Positions 23,886 through 30,012 of a DNA stretch of 32,237 nt are shown here, piece by piece; positions within the stretch are counted from its first letter, which is position 1, and each line of letters starts with the position of its first letter. The notes under the pieces are model-generated. The model did not search any database, was not told the origin of the DNA, and was given only the letters and a program-made list of their open reading frames with translations. The stretch lies in NCBI GenBank assembly GCA_022567555.1, contig JADFGT010000023.1, positions 1 through 32,237 on the forward strand, given 5' to 3'. The DNA comes from Armatimonadota bacterium (GTDB lineage: Bacteria; Armatimonadota; Fimbriimonadia; Fimbriimonadales; ATM1). The position numbers and the translations under genes are program-made.

Positions 23886-24983
23886 TCAGGCGGCGATTAC
23901 GTCGCTGCCTGCGCGACGCATCGCGAGGCCGACGGCAACGGCCATGACGTGGGCGTCTTCAGGCTCGTCAGGGCCGGCGAAGTTGAACTTCGGGTTATCA
24001 AGGAAGTTTGGTGTGCGCACCGAGAGGTCGAGTTTGTGGCTGAAGTACTCGGGCAGCCCTTTCAGGCGGCTGCCGCCGCCCGCTAAGAGCAGTTCCGTGA
24101 CTCTGCGATCGCTTCCCTGATCGCTTTTCTGGGAGTGGAAATAGTTGAGCGAGCGGCGAATCTCTCGAACCAGCTCGTCCACCAGCGGCTGGACTACGCG
24201 GAGCGGTGGGTCCTCCTTCGTCTCGTCTGCTTCCACCAATGACGTCAGGTCCAGCGCAAATTTGCCCTCCTCCGCCTCTGCGTGGTCCAATTTGAAATAA
24301 TGAGCGAGGGCGTTCGTCAGCATCCGGCCGCCAATCGGGATGGACCGCGTCAAAGCGAAGGCTCCGCAATCCACGACGCTGACCTGCGAGGACTCGTCCC
24401 CAACGTCCAGGAGCGCAATTGCTTTCTCCTCGGCCCCGGATCCCCCGTCGGCTTCGATGAGGGTGCGGTAAAGGGCAAAGGCCTCAACGTCCACGACTTC
24501 CACGTCGAGCCCGGCTTCTTCGGCGGCCGCAACGCGCGACTGCACCATGTCCTTGGGCGACGCAACGACCAAGACATTCATCTGGCCTTCTTCGGCCTCG
24601 CCGATGATCTCGCACTCGATGAAACTGTCCGTTACCGAACTCGGCACATACCGTCCGGCCTCGTAGCGGATGGACTTGCGTAGCGCGGCCTCCTCCATTC
24701 TCGGCAGTGTCACAGTGCGCACCACGACGCTTCCGCCTGCCACGCCGACGTTAGCGGTCGTGGCGGAGATTCGCGCCTGCCGCAGGGCGTGACGGATGGC
24801 GGCGCCGACTGCCTGTGGGTCAGTGACAACCCCTTCACCCACCGCGTCTGGCGGCGTGGGTTGCGATTGCAGATGGAGTATCGCAATGCCGTCGCCATCC
24901 CGCTCCAGTTGCGCAATCTTGATCGAGCAGTGCCCGATGTCAATCCCGATAAACTTTTCCTTCGGGAAGAGGCTAAGCGGCAT
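23886..24983 (-). CDS. pilM: type IV pilus inner-membrane platform protein PilM
   Basis: The 365-residue protein (from the ATG at 24983) is PilM, an actin/FtsA-like cytoplasmic ATPase fold that binds the N-terminus of PilN. It shows FIGIDIGHCSIKIAQLERD at the start, VVRTVTLPRMEEAALRKSIRYEAGRYVP, LLDVGDESSQVSVVD and LLAGGGSRLKGLPEYFSHKL, the phosphate and adenosine loops of the fold. I chose the second possible ATG because AGGAGG lies six bases upstream, while the first ATG (24989) directly follows that site. It overlaps the upstream HTH gene by about 11 bases, so coupling is likely. Confidence 0.94.
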   Translation of the reverse strand: MPLSLFPKEKFIGIDIGHCSIKIAQLERDGDGIAILHLQSQPTPPDAVGEGVVTDPQAVGAAIRHALRQARISATTANVGVAGGSVVVRTVTLPRMEEAALRKSIRYEAGRYVPSSVTDSFIECEIIGEAEEGQMNVLVVASPKDMVQSRVAAAEEAGLDVEVVDVEAFALYRTLIEADGGSGAEEKAIALLDVGDESSQVSVVDCGAFALTRSIPIGGRMLTNALAHYFKLDHAEAEEGKFALDLTSLVEADETKEDPPLRVVQPLVDELVREIRRSLNYFHSQKSDQGSDRRVTELLLAGGGSRLKGLPEYFSHKLDLSVRTPNFLDNPKFNFAGPDEPEDAHVMAVAVGLAMRRAGSDVIAA

Positions 24984-25545
24984 CTGCATCCTCCTTTTTG
25001 TCCGACGCCTGAACCGTCAATGTCTGCAAAGCGATCCACTCGTCCACGGCATGCCTCGGGAACTTCCACTGGCCTTCGACCATGAAGGCGGGAATTTCGC
25101 CCCGCTCGGCCATTTCGACGAGAGTCGCCTGTTTCACGCGAACGTGCTGCGCCGCTTCGCGCGTTGTCATTACCGTGTGTGCACCCTGAAGGATGCCGCG
25201 CAGCATCTGGTGCATCTGTTCCGGCGAAAGGAACAACTCCAACCGGACCACGCTGCCCGCACCCGAAGTCACAGCCGGATTGGGCTCCTCCGGATCGCTG
25301 TATTTCCCGGTGCCCGTGATCGGCGGTGCAGCTGTTCTCTCTCGAGCCGGGGCCGATTGCTCGGGCTGTTTGTTGGTCGCTGAGACGTTCGCCTCCATCG
25401 ACATAGGGGTCACCTCCAGCGTACATGCCGTTTCTTCGCCCCGGACCGGCGGCCGGAGGGGCGATTCGTTCGGCGAATTGAGCGGCGGAATCGGTCCGCC
25501 GTGAATCCGGCGAGATGCCAATCGAATTGCATCAGCGAGATTCAT
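24973..25545 (-). CDS. excisionase-like helix-turn-helix protein within the pilus operon
   Basis: The 190-residue protein has a disordered N-terminus (about 1-100, rich in Pro, Ser, Thr and Glu), a helix VRLELFLSPEQMHQMLRGIL, and a C-terminal HTH_17/MerR-like excisionase-family domain. The domain reads MTTREAAQHVRVKQATLVEMAERGEIPAFMVEGQWKFPRHAVDEWI, with the typical order helix-turn-helix, GEIP wing start, W-K-F, W. This fold binds DNA. It is encoded between the ExeA-like ATPase (two-base gap) and pilM (overlapping), so it belongs to the operon. It may regulate pilus genes or act in a structural role. The first residues, MNLADAIRLASRRI, are unlike its other low-complexity part and may be a docking helix. 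Confidence 0.8.
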   Translation of the reverse strand: MNLADAIRLASRRIHGGPIPPLNSPNESPLRPPVRGEETACTLEVTPMSMEANVSATNKQPEQSAPARERTAAPPITGTGKYSDPEEPNPAVTSGAGSVVRLELFLSPEQMHQMLRGILQGAHTVMTTREAAQHVRVKQATLVEMAERGEIPAFMVEGQWKFPRHAVDEWIALQTLTVQASDKKEDADAA

Positions 25546-25547
25546 GT

Positions 25548-26369
25548 CTATGCCGCCTCCACGACATCCACGGTGTCGTCGTTTAGCGAGTGCATCGTGA
25601 ACCCGTCGATGCGCTCAAGTTTTTGAACCGCGCCGACGAGCAGGGCGTTGTCGGCAGCCTGGCTGACAAGGCGCGGGACGCCCCGCGAGTGTTTGTGGAT
25701 TTCGAAAATCGCGTCAGGCGTGAACGGTATCTCATTTCTGGTGAAGCCAGCCGCTCTCATGCGGTGCTCTATCATCGCCCCGGTTTCCTGCACATTTAGC
25801 GGCTGCAATGTGTATCGGATAGCGATGCGCTGCTGAAGTGCGGGCACCTTATCCAGTTTCGGCTTCAGTTCCAACTGGCCCAGCAGGAGTATGCTGATCA
25901 GAAACTGGTCGTTCATCTGGCAGTTGAGCATAAGGCGCAACTCTTCGAGTGCGTCGGACGAGCGTATCAGGTGCGCCTCGTCAATGACCACAACCACTTG
26001 CCTGCCGCGCTCATAGTTCTCCAAGAGCCGGGCGTGAAGTTTCTGCACCAATACCTGGCGATTTCGCGACGCCGTATCCTCGCCCAGTTGCGCAAGGACT
26101 TCTCGCAGTATCTGCGTCGGTGTCAGGATTGGGTTCACAATCAGGACAACCTGATAGTGCAGGGGGTCCAGCAGTTCGAGGAGTTTGCGGCTGATCGTGG
26201 TTTTTCCCAGCCCGATGTCTCCGCACAGCATCGCCGCGCCCTTGTTCCTGGTGATCGCATAGTGCAGCATCATCAGCGCGTCCTCATGCGACCGGCTCAA
26301 GTACAAGTACTTCGGGTCGGGCGTGAGGCTGAAGGGCGGTTCTTGCAGGCCCCAATAGGCTTCATACAT
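25548..26369 (-). CDS. ExeA/GspA-like AAA+ ATPase
   Basis: The 273-residue protein is an ExeA-like ATPase. It opens with the family signature MYEAYWGLQEPPFSLTPDPKYLYLS, then Walker A GDIGLGKTT (50-58), Walker B VVVVIDEAHL, a sensor-type LLGQLEL and the C-terminal AAA lid (RGVPRLVSQAADNAL). In Aeromonas, ExeA works with ExeB to rearrange peptidoglycan and help the secretin assemble. This copy lacks the C-terminal transmembrane helix and peptidoglycan-binding domain of ExeA, so it is the cytosolic core only. It leads the pilus operon on the minus strand with a GGAGAAG site before its ATG, and is divergent from an amidase gene. Confidence 0.9.
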   Translation of the reverse strand: MYEAYWGLQEPPFSLTPDPKYLYLSRSHEDALMMLHYAITRNKGAAMLCGDIGLGKTTISRKLLELLDPLHYQVVLIVNPILTPTQILREVLAQLGEDTASRNRQVLVQKLHARLLENYERGRQVVVVIDEAHLIRSSDALEELRLMLNCQMNDQFLISILLLGQLELKPKLDKVPALQQRIAIRYTLQPLNVQETGAMIEHRMRAAGFTRNEIPFTPDAIFEIHKHSRGVPRLVSQAADNALLVGAVQKLERIDGFTMHSLNDDTVDVVEAA

Positions 26370-26548
26370 CCAGTCTTCTCCGGGAGGCTCTGTCCACGTA
26401 AAAGTGTCGGCAGGAGAACCGAAAACCTGTAGGGCTTCCCCAGGGTTGCAGTCCGCCTGCCTCGCCGCTGGGCGCCGGGCGGACGCCTATCGGCGAGGGC
26501 AAACGCTCTCATCGTTCCGCCTATTAGGCAACGTCTGGATTCGGAAAG

Positions 26549-27031
26549 ATGCTGGCTTTCGGTACGATTCGGCCCTTGGAGATACGGGATCTGCCCTCGC
26601 TGAACCATGATTCCCGCCCTGGCGGCGCCGTCGTGGACACGGTCGTGCTTCACGCAACGGTCTTCGAAACGCTAAAGGAGACCGCCGCGCGGTTCGCCGA
26701 TCCGGACAGCCGGGTCTCCGCGCACTACACCATTGACCGCGACGGGCTGATCGCGCGCCACGTTGAGGAATCGCGGCGGGCGTGGCACGCGGGCGAGTCG
26801 CGGATGCGGGACGGGCGCGCGTCCGTCAACGACTTCTCCATCGGGATCGAATTGGTCAACCGGAACGACGGCGCGGACCCATATCCGGCGGCGCAGGTGG
26901 GGTCGCTGCGGCGGCTGCTGTCAGACCTTAGGTCGCGCCACCCGATCCGGCACGCGGTCAGCCACGCAGAGATAGCGATCCCCCACGGCCGCAAAACCGA
27001 CCCGGCCGGTCTCGACTTCAGCGCTTTGTAA
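26549..27031 (+). CDS. N-acetylmuramoyl-L-alanine amidase, AmpD/Amidase_2 type
   Basis: The 160-residue protein is a zinc amidase that cuts the bond between MurNAc and the stem peptide. Zinc ligands are His35 in VVLHAT, His139 in SHAEIAIPHG and Asp151 in GRKTDPAG, as in AmpD. Glu101 in IGIELVN is the catalytic glutamate, and Lys149 lies near the active site. SAHYTIDRDG is also typical. There is no signal peptide, so it may act in the cytoplasm on recycled muropeptides as AmpD does, or the true start is upstream. It diverges from the ExeA-like gene with 179 bases between their starts. Its first Met lacks a strong ribosome binding site. Confidence 0.88.
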   Translation: MLAFGTIRPLEIRDLPSLNHDSRPGGAVVDTVVLHATVFETLKETAARFADPDSRVSAHYTIDRDGLIARHVEESRRAWHAGESRMRDGRASVNDFSIGIELVNRNDGADPYPAAQVGSLRRLLSDLRSRHPIRHAVSHAEIAIPHGRKTDPAGLDFSAL

Positions 27032-27083
27032 CTGCCTCTGTGCGCAGCGGTCCGGGGTCAATGAGCAGCCGCAATCTATGAAG

Positions 27084-27136
27084 GGGCGACTCGGCCGAAA
27101 GAGGTTGGCTACGATGTGTGCGGCCGAGAGTCGCCC
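27084..27136. repeat. long imperfect inverted repeat between convergent genes
   Basis: GGGCGACTCGGCCG (27084-27097) and CGGCCGAGAGTCGCCC (27121-27136) pair as a 14-bp stem with a two-base bulge and a 23-base loop. It sits between the amidase stop and the stop of the opposite-strand small gene. There is no T tract, so it may be a structured 3' end for both transcripts. Confidence 0.7.
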
Positions 27137-27144
27137 GGCTCCCG

Positions 27145-27450
27145 CTACAACTCGGTCTCGACCGGCAGGAGGTCGTCCCAGAGGCGGTGCAGGCGGTCAT
27201 TGTCGGGCCCGCCCGGAGCAAGGGAAAACAGCGTAAGGATGATAAACCTCTGTCGCTGCAAGGTGGTCTGCTTCGACGTAATCTCTTCGGCGACGCGCGA
27301 CAGCCCGCCCTCCATGAACCCGATTACCGACTTCGCTTTCTCGCGCCTCTCCTCGATCGGCTGGTCTTCGTCGAACATGACCCGGATCTGCTCGGGAAAC
27401 TTCTCCACGGCGAGCACGGAGATTTCGAATAGGCCCTGAAGGTCGAACAT
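27145..27450 (-). CDS. small helical protein of unknown function
   Basis: The 101-residue protein is not recognised. It looks like a soluble helical protein (KFPEQIRVMFDEDQPIEERREKAKSVIGFMEGGLSRVAEEI, then LQRQRFIILTLF, DRLHRLWDDLLPVE), with amphipathic composition, no Cys and no membrane helix. The opposite strand also has an open frame here, but its composition is Arg-rich and unnatural. It converges on the amidase gene and lies after the TolB-like lipoprotein gene on the same strand. A dyad at 27452-27482 abuts the ATG, so its translation may be controlled or its true start may be elsewhere. Confidence 0.55.
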   Translation of the reverse strand: MFDLQGLFEISVLAVEKFPEQIRVMFDEDQPIEERREKAKSVIGFMEGGLSRVAEEITSKQTTLQRQRFIILTLFSLAPGGPDNDRLHRLWDDLLPVETEL

Positions 27451-27451
27451 C

Positions 27452-27482
27452 GGACACCCGGGCGCCTAAGCGCCCTATGTCC
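27452..27482 (-). promoter_or_regulatory. dyad immediately upstream of the 27450 start codon
   Basis: GGACA (27452-27456) pairs with TGTCC (27478-27482), and GGGCGC (27460-27465) pairs with GCGCCC (27470-27475), around a CTAA loop. On the minus strand this hairpin ends one base before the ATG of the small gene and covers its ribosome binding site region. It could block translation, bind a regulator or stop upstream transcripts. Confidence 0.55.
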
Positions 27483-27540
27483 TGATGATTGGCCCTAAAC
27501 CACTGAACCGTAGGGCGAACAGAGTTAGACAGTCATGCCT

Positions 27541-27576
27541 TAGCTCCCTCAACACCCGGCGTGTTGATGGAGTTAA
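27541..27576. repeat. hairpin element related to the 1124-1196 repeat
   Basis: CTCCCTCAACAC (27544-27555) pairs with GTGTTGATGGAG (27561-27572) with one mismatch around a CCGGC loop, and flanking TTA/TAA bases extend the stem. The core CTCCCTCAACA-CCCGGCG is shared with the repeat beside the TIR gene. It lies 25 bases past the stop of the TolB-like gene. Confidence 0.75.
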
Positions 27577-27600
27577 ACGTAGGCGAACACCTGACCGCTT

Positions 27601-28485
27601 CTACCGGAGCGGGAAGGAGGGAGATTCATCGTCCGCCGCGTTATTCGTCAGATTCGTCTGCTCAGAGCCGTCCGCGTTCATGATATAGATCTCCCGGTTG
27701 CCGTCGCGGTCGGAGACAAACGCGATCTTCGACCCGTCAGGGCTGAACGCGGGCTCAGCATCGTAGACCGCGTTTATTGTCAGCGGCGTTACCCCTGTGC
27801 CGTCCGCGTTCATAATATAGATCTCCCGGTTGCCGTCGCGGTCGGAGACAAACGCGATCTTCGACCCGTCAGGGCTGAACGCAGGCTCGCGATCGGAAGC
27901 CGCGTTATTCGTCAGCCGCGTCACTCCTGTGCCGTTTGCGTTCATGACGTAGATCTCCCGGTTGCCGTCGCGGAAGGACGTAAACGCGATCTTCGACCCG
28001 TCAGGGCTGAACGCAGGTGAATCATCGTCCGCCGCGTTATTACTCAGATTCGTCTGCCCAGAGCCGTCAGCGTTCATCACGAAGATCTCATAGTTACCAT
28101 CGCGGGTGGACACGAAAGCGATCTTCAATCCGTCCGGGCTGAATGCAGGGTCAACATCGATCCCCACCATATTCGTCAGGTTCGTCTGCCCAGAGCCGTT
28201 CACGTTCATGACGTAGATCTCAAGGCTGCCGTCGCGGTTGGAGCTAAACGCGATCTTCGACCCGTCCGGGCTGAACGCAGGAAAGCGATCATCCGCTGCG
28301 TTATTCGTCAGATTCGTCTGCCCAGAGCCGTTCGAATTCATGACGTAGATCTCAGCGTTGGGTCCGATGCCTAAGCGGTCTGACACAAACGCGATCTTGG
28401 TTCCGCCCCCTCCACCACCACCACAGCCGCCCTGCAGAAACGCAACCGCCATAAAGGCTGCGAGTAGAACATACAGCTTCTTCAC
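27601..28485 (-). CDS. TolB-like (PD40) beta-propeller lipoprotein
   Basis: The 294-residue protein has a lipoprotein signal peptide ([21 protein letters not shown], lipobox LQGGC) and a glycine run. Six PD40/TolB blades of 44 residues follow. Each reads as [30 protein letters not shown], a pattern used in TolB-like and DPP-like propellers. The last blade is short and would close the ring by pairing with the first. Such proteins bind ligands or proteins at the cell surface or in the periplasm. Blades share near-identical DNA with a 132-base period. The GTG start at 28485 is supported by AGGAGG upstream, just past a small frame ending at 28489. It is the last of a run of minus-strand genes from 29907. 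Confidence 0.85.
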   Translation of the reverse strand: MKKLYVLLAAFMAVAFLQGGCGGGGGGGTKIAFVSDRLGIGPNAEIYVMNSNGSGQTNLTNNAADDRFPAFSPDGSKIAFSSNRDGSLEIYVMNVNGSGQTNLTNMVGIDVDPAFSPDGLKIAFVSTRDGNYEIFVMNADGSGQTNLSNNAADDDSPAFSPDGSKIAFTSFRDGNREIYVMNANGTGVTRLTNNAASDREPAFSPDGSKIAFVSDRDGNREIYIMNADGTGVTPLTINAVYDAEPAFSPDGSKIAFVSDRDGNREIYIMNADGSEQTNLTNNAADDESPSFPLR

Positions 28486-28891
28486 TTATCAATCCTCCTT
28501 TCGCCCGGTTTTTATGCCGCCGCACACTGGGCAGGGCCTTTCGTAACCGTGCCCTCCTGTCATCACGGGTATTCGTTAACTCCCTCATAGTCTGGAGAAT
28601 CTGCTCGGGTGTCAGTCCCTTCTGCTCTAAGATTTCACTCCGGACATTGGTCTCACTGATGACCCCGTTTATTCTGTTTAGAAGAACCTCATCCGATTGC
28701 ATCTTCATCTGATCATCTTTGCAAATCTCGGCGAGCGACCCGAGCAGGTCCCGTGCCACTCCCCGCAGCGGAGCATTTTCGCCGTGCAGTTCGGTCTCCT
28801 GGGCCCTACCGATCTTGCGAACATCTGGATTGAGTCCATGATGGCGAAATAGAGCGGCAAGCTCATGATAACAGTCTCGTGATTGAGGCAT
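28352..28891 (-). CDS. helical protein of unknown function, possibly frameshifted near the end
   Basis: The 179-residue reading is not recognised. Up to about residue 110 it looks like a real soluble helical protein ([70 protein letters not shown]). After that it becomes Arg/Trp-rich and overlaps the start of the TolB-like gene by 134 bases, which is odd. A second frame from 28563 to 28489 instead ends in a CPVCGG motif and stops just before the next gene, so a one-base shift around 28560-28575 could be the true end. The start is four bases after the stop of the 28896-29558 gene, so they are in one operon. Confidence 0.5.
   Translation of the reverse strand: MPQSRDCYHELAALFRHHGLNPDVRKIGRAQETELHGENAPLRGVARDLLGSLAEICKDDQMKMQSDEVLLNRINGVISETNVRSEILEQKGLTPEQILQTMRELTNTRDDRRARLRKALPSVRRHKNRAKGGLISEEAVCSTRSLYGGCVSAGRLWWWWRGRNQDRVCVRPLRHRTQR
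28489..28563 (-). other. 24-codon frame with CPVCGG, possibly the frameshifted true C-terminus of the 28891 gene
   Basis: A short frame starts at ATG 28563 and ends at TGA 28489-28491, four bases before the next gene. It encodes [12 protein letters not shown] and then a basic tail. CPxCG is typical of zinc-knuckle ends. It overlaps another frame of the 28891 gene, whose own C-terminus looks unnatural. Either a frameshift or sequencing error joins them, or this is a separate microprotein. Confidence 0.35.
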
Positions 28892-28895
28892 GACT

Positions 28896-29558
28896 CTATC
28901 CCACCACAGTCGCGGTCACGGTCTCGCTGATTGGTCCGGGTTCGCCGCGTGTCGAGACCCAGCGGCCGATGAAGTACACAGGCTGATTCGCGTCCGCGCC
29001 GTCGAAATCAATCGTGTGCGGGCTGCGCGTATCCAGCGCCACAAACTCCATGTCGTCGAGGTCGGTCGGCGGAGTGCCGCCGATCTTCATATATATTTCG
29101 CACCCCATCACGCCGTCCGGTCTCGCGCGGCTCGTGGGCGTCAGTTCGTCAACGAAAGAAATGCCAACCCGCAACCTTTGCGAAGTGTCGGCCTGCAAAA
29201 CGGGCCGTGTCGTCGGCGCGGCAACGGGCGTCGGCGTAGTGTCGCGCACGGTGATCCCCATCGCCTGCCGTTCGGTGTCGTCAACCTCGGAGCTGGCTTG
29301 CAGGGTGTTCACGAGCCGCCGAATTTCGGTCTCATACGTTTCGCGGTCGGTCTGCTTGGTTTGGCGCGCGGCCTGAGCGGCGGCCTGCGCGGTGACGTGC
29401 GCGGGATAGGACGTCTCCCACGCCGTGCGGAGCGTGTTCAGGACAGCCAAGTCGCCCAAGACAAGGCCCAGGGCCGCCATGTTCGCGTTCACATAGTCGG
29501 CAAAGTTGGTCTGAAAAGCGTCGAACTGTGAGTCTCCCGGCGGAATGTAATCAGGCAT
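28896..29558 (-). CDS. conserved hypothetical protein of environmental bacteria
   Basis: The 220-residue protein has a helical N-terminal half (FADYVNANMAALGLVLGDLAVL, then AHVTAQAAAQAARQTKQ and ETEIRRLVNTLQ) and a beta-rich C-terminal half (LRVGISFVDELTPTSRARPDGVMGCEIYMKIGG, VALDTRSPHTIDFDGADA, VYFIGRWVSTRGEPGPISETV). I recognise this as a recurring family of unknown function in environmental genomes, starting MxDYIPxxDxxF with the TPTSRARPxGVMGCEI signature; the C-terminal half resembles a fibronectin-III-type sandwich. No signal peptide or membrane helix is visible. It follows the heptad repeat frame (overlapping by a few bases if that is coding) and precedes the 28891 gene by four bases. 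Confidence 0.78.
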   Translation of the reverse strand: MPDYIPPGDSQFDAFQTNFADYVNANMAALGLVLGDLAVLNTLRTAWETSYPAHVTAQAAAQAARQTKQTDRETYETEIRRLVNTLQASSEVDDTERQAMGITVRDTTPTPVAAPTTRPVLQADTSQRLRVGISFVDELTPTSRARPDGVMGCEIYMKIGGTPPTDLDDMEFVALDTRSPHTIDFDGADANQPVYFIGRWVSTRGEPGPISETVTATVVG

Positions 29559-29907
29559 CGTTATCTCCTTGGCCGCGGTCGCACGGCTGCCCGTAGGCTG
29601 CCGATCCGGTCTCCACAGCCGGATTTAGGTTCGCCAGGGCATTCCCAGGCTCCTTCAAAGGGTTGGAATGAGCGCTCATTCCAAGGAGTAAGTGGGTGCC
29701 GCCCAGGAATAGCCCGCTGCCGCCTAGGAGTAGCTCGCCTCGGCCCAGGAATAGGCCGCCGCCGCCCAGGAGTAGCTCGCCTCGGCCTCGGAATAGGCCG
29801 CCGCCGCATAGGAATAGCTCTCTGCCGGATGGGAATAGGCCGGAGTCGCTTGGGAATAGCCCGGTTGTTCCTGGGAACAGCCCGTTTCCGGATGCCTCGC
29901 TTTTCAT
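29551..29907 (-). CDS. possible low-complexity heptad-repeat protein
   Basis: From the ATG at 29907 this reads as about 118 residues in which a seven-residue unit, [G/E]-L-[F/L]-x-x-x-x, repeats about ten times (GLFPSDSGLFPSGRELFL and similar), then a normal-looking tail (SNPLKEPGNALANLNPAVETGSAAYG). The open frame comes from a 21-bp tandem repeat, so at least one other frame on this strand and one on the other are also open (an Arg/Pro-rich RAIPKR type and a Pro/Arg type). It overlaps the start of the next gene by eight bases. A perfect palindrome lies inside it. Coding status and strand are uncertain. Confidence 0.35.
   Translation of the reverse strand: MKSEASGNGLFPGTTGLFPSDSGLFPSGRELFLCGGGLFRGRGELLLGGGGLFLGRGELLLGGSGLFLGGTHLLLGMSAHSNPLKEPGNALANLNPAVETGSAAYGQPCDRGQGDNDA
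29663..29684. promoter_or_regulatory. perfect 22-bp palindrome, operator-like
   Basis: The half site TTGGAATGAGC (29663-29673) is followed directly by its exact reverse complement GCTCATTCCAA, with no loop. Uninterrupted palindromes of this size and form (TGAATGA-n-TCATTCA style) are typical of dimeric repressor operators, notably TetR-family. It abuts the 21-bp repeat and lies about 105 bases upstream of the gene starting at 29558. Confidence 0.6.
29685..29885. repeat. 21-bp tandem repeat, about ten diverged copies
   Basis: GGA[A/G]TAG motifs recur every 21 bases at 29685, 29706, 29727, 29748, 29769, 29790, 29811, 29832, 29853 and 29874 (the last GGAACAG). Neighbouring units alternate between CCGCCGCCGCC- and TCGCCTCGGCC-type halves, suggesting an older 42-bp higher-order unit. 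Units at the right end are more diverged. Confidence 0.9.
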
Positions 29908-30012
29908 CCCCCAACCCCGCCTCTCGGGTTGCGGGTCATGCCTGGCGTGCTTCCAAGCACACACCACCGATCCGAAGGGCGGGTTGGTGGATGGACACCG
30001 CGCCGCCGGACT

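Noticed and set aside
24973-25545. Prophage or integrative element suggested by an excisionase-like HTH domain
   Set aside because: No integrase, attachment site or phage gene is nearby, and the gene sits in frame within the pilus operon.
28576-28588. Third copy of the palindromic repeat (GTTAACTCCCTCA)
   Set aside because: Only 13 bases match, no stem is present, and it lies in coding sequence (TMRELTN); it may be chance.
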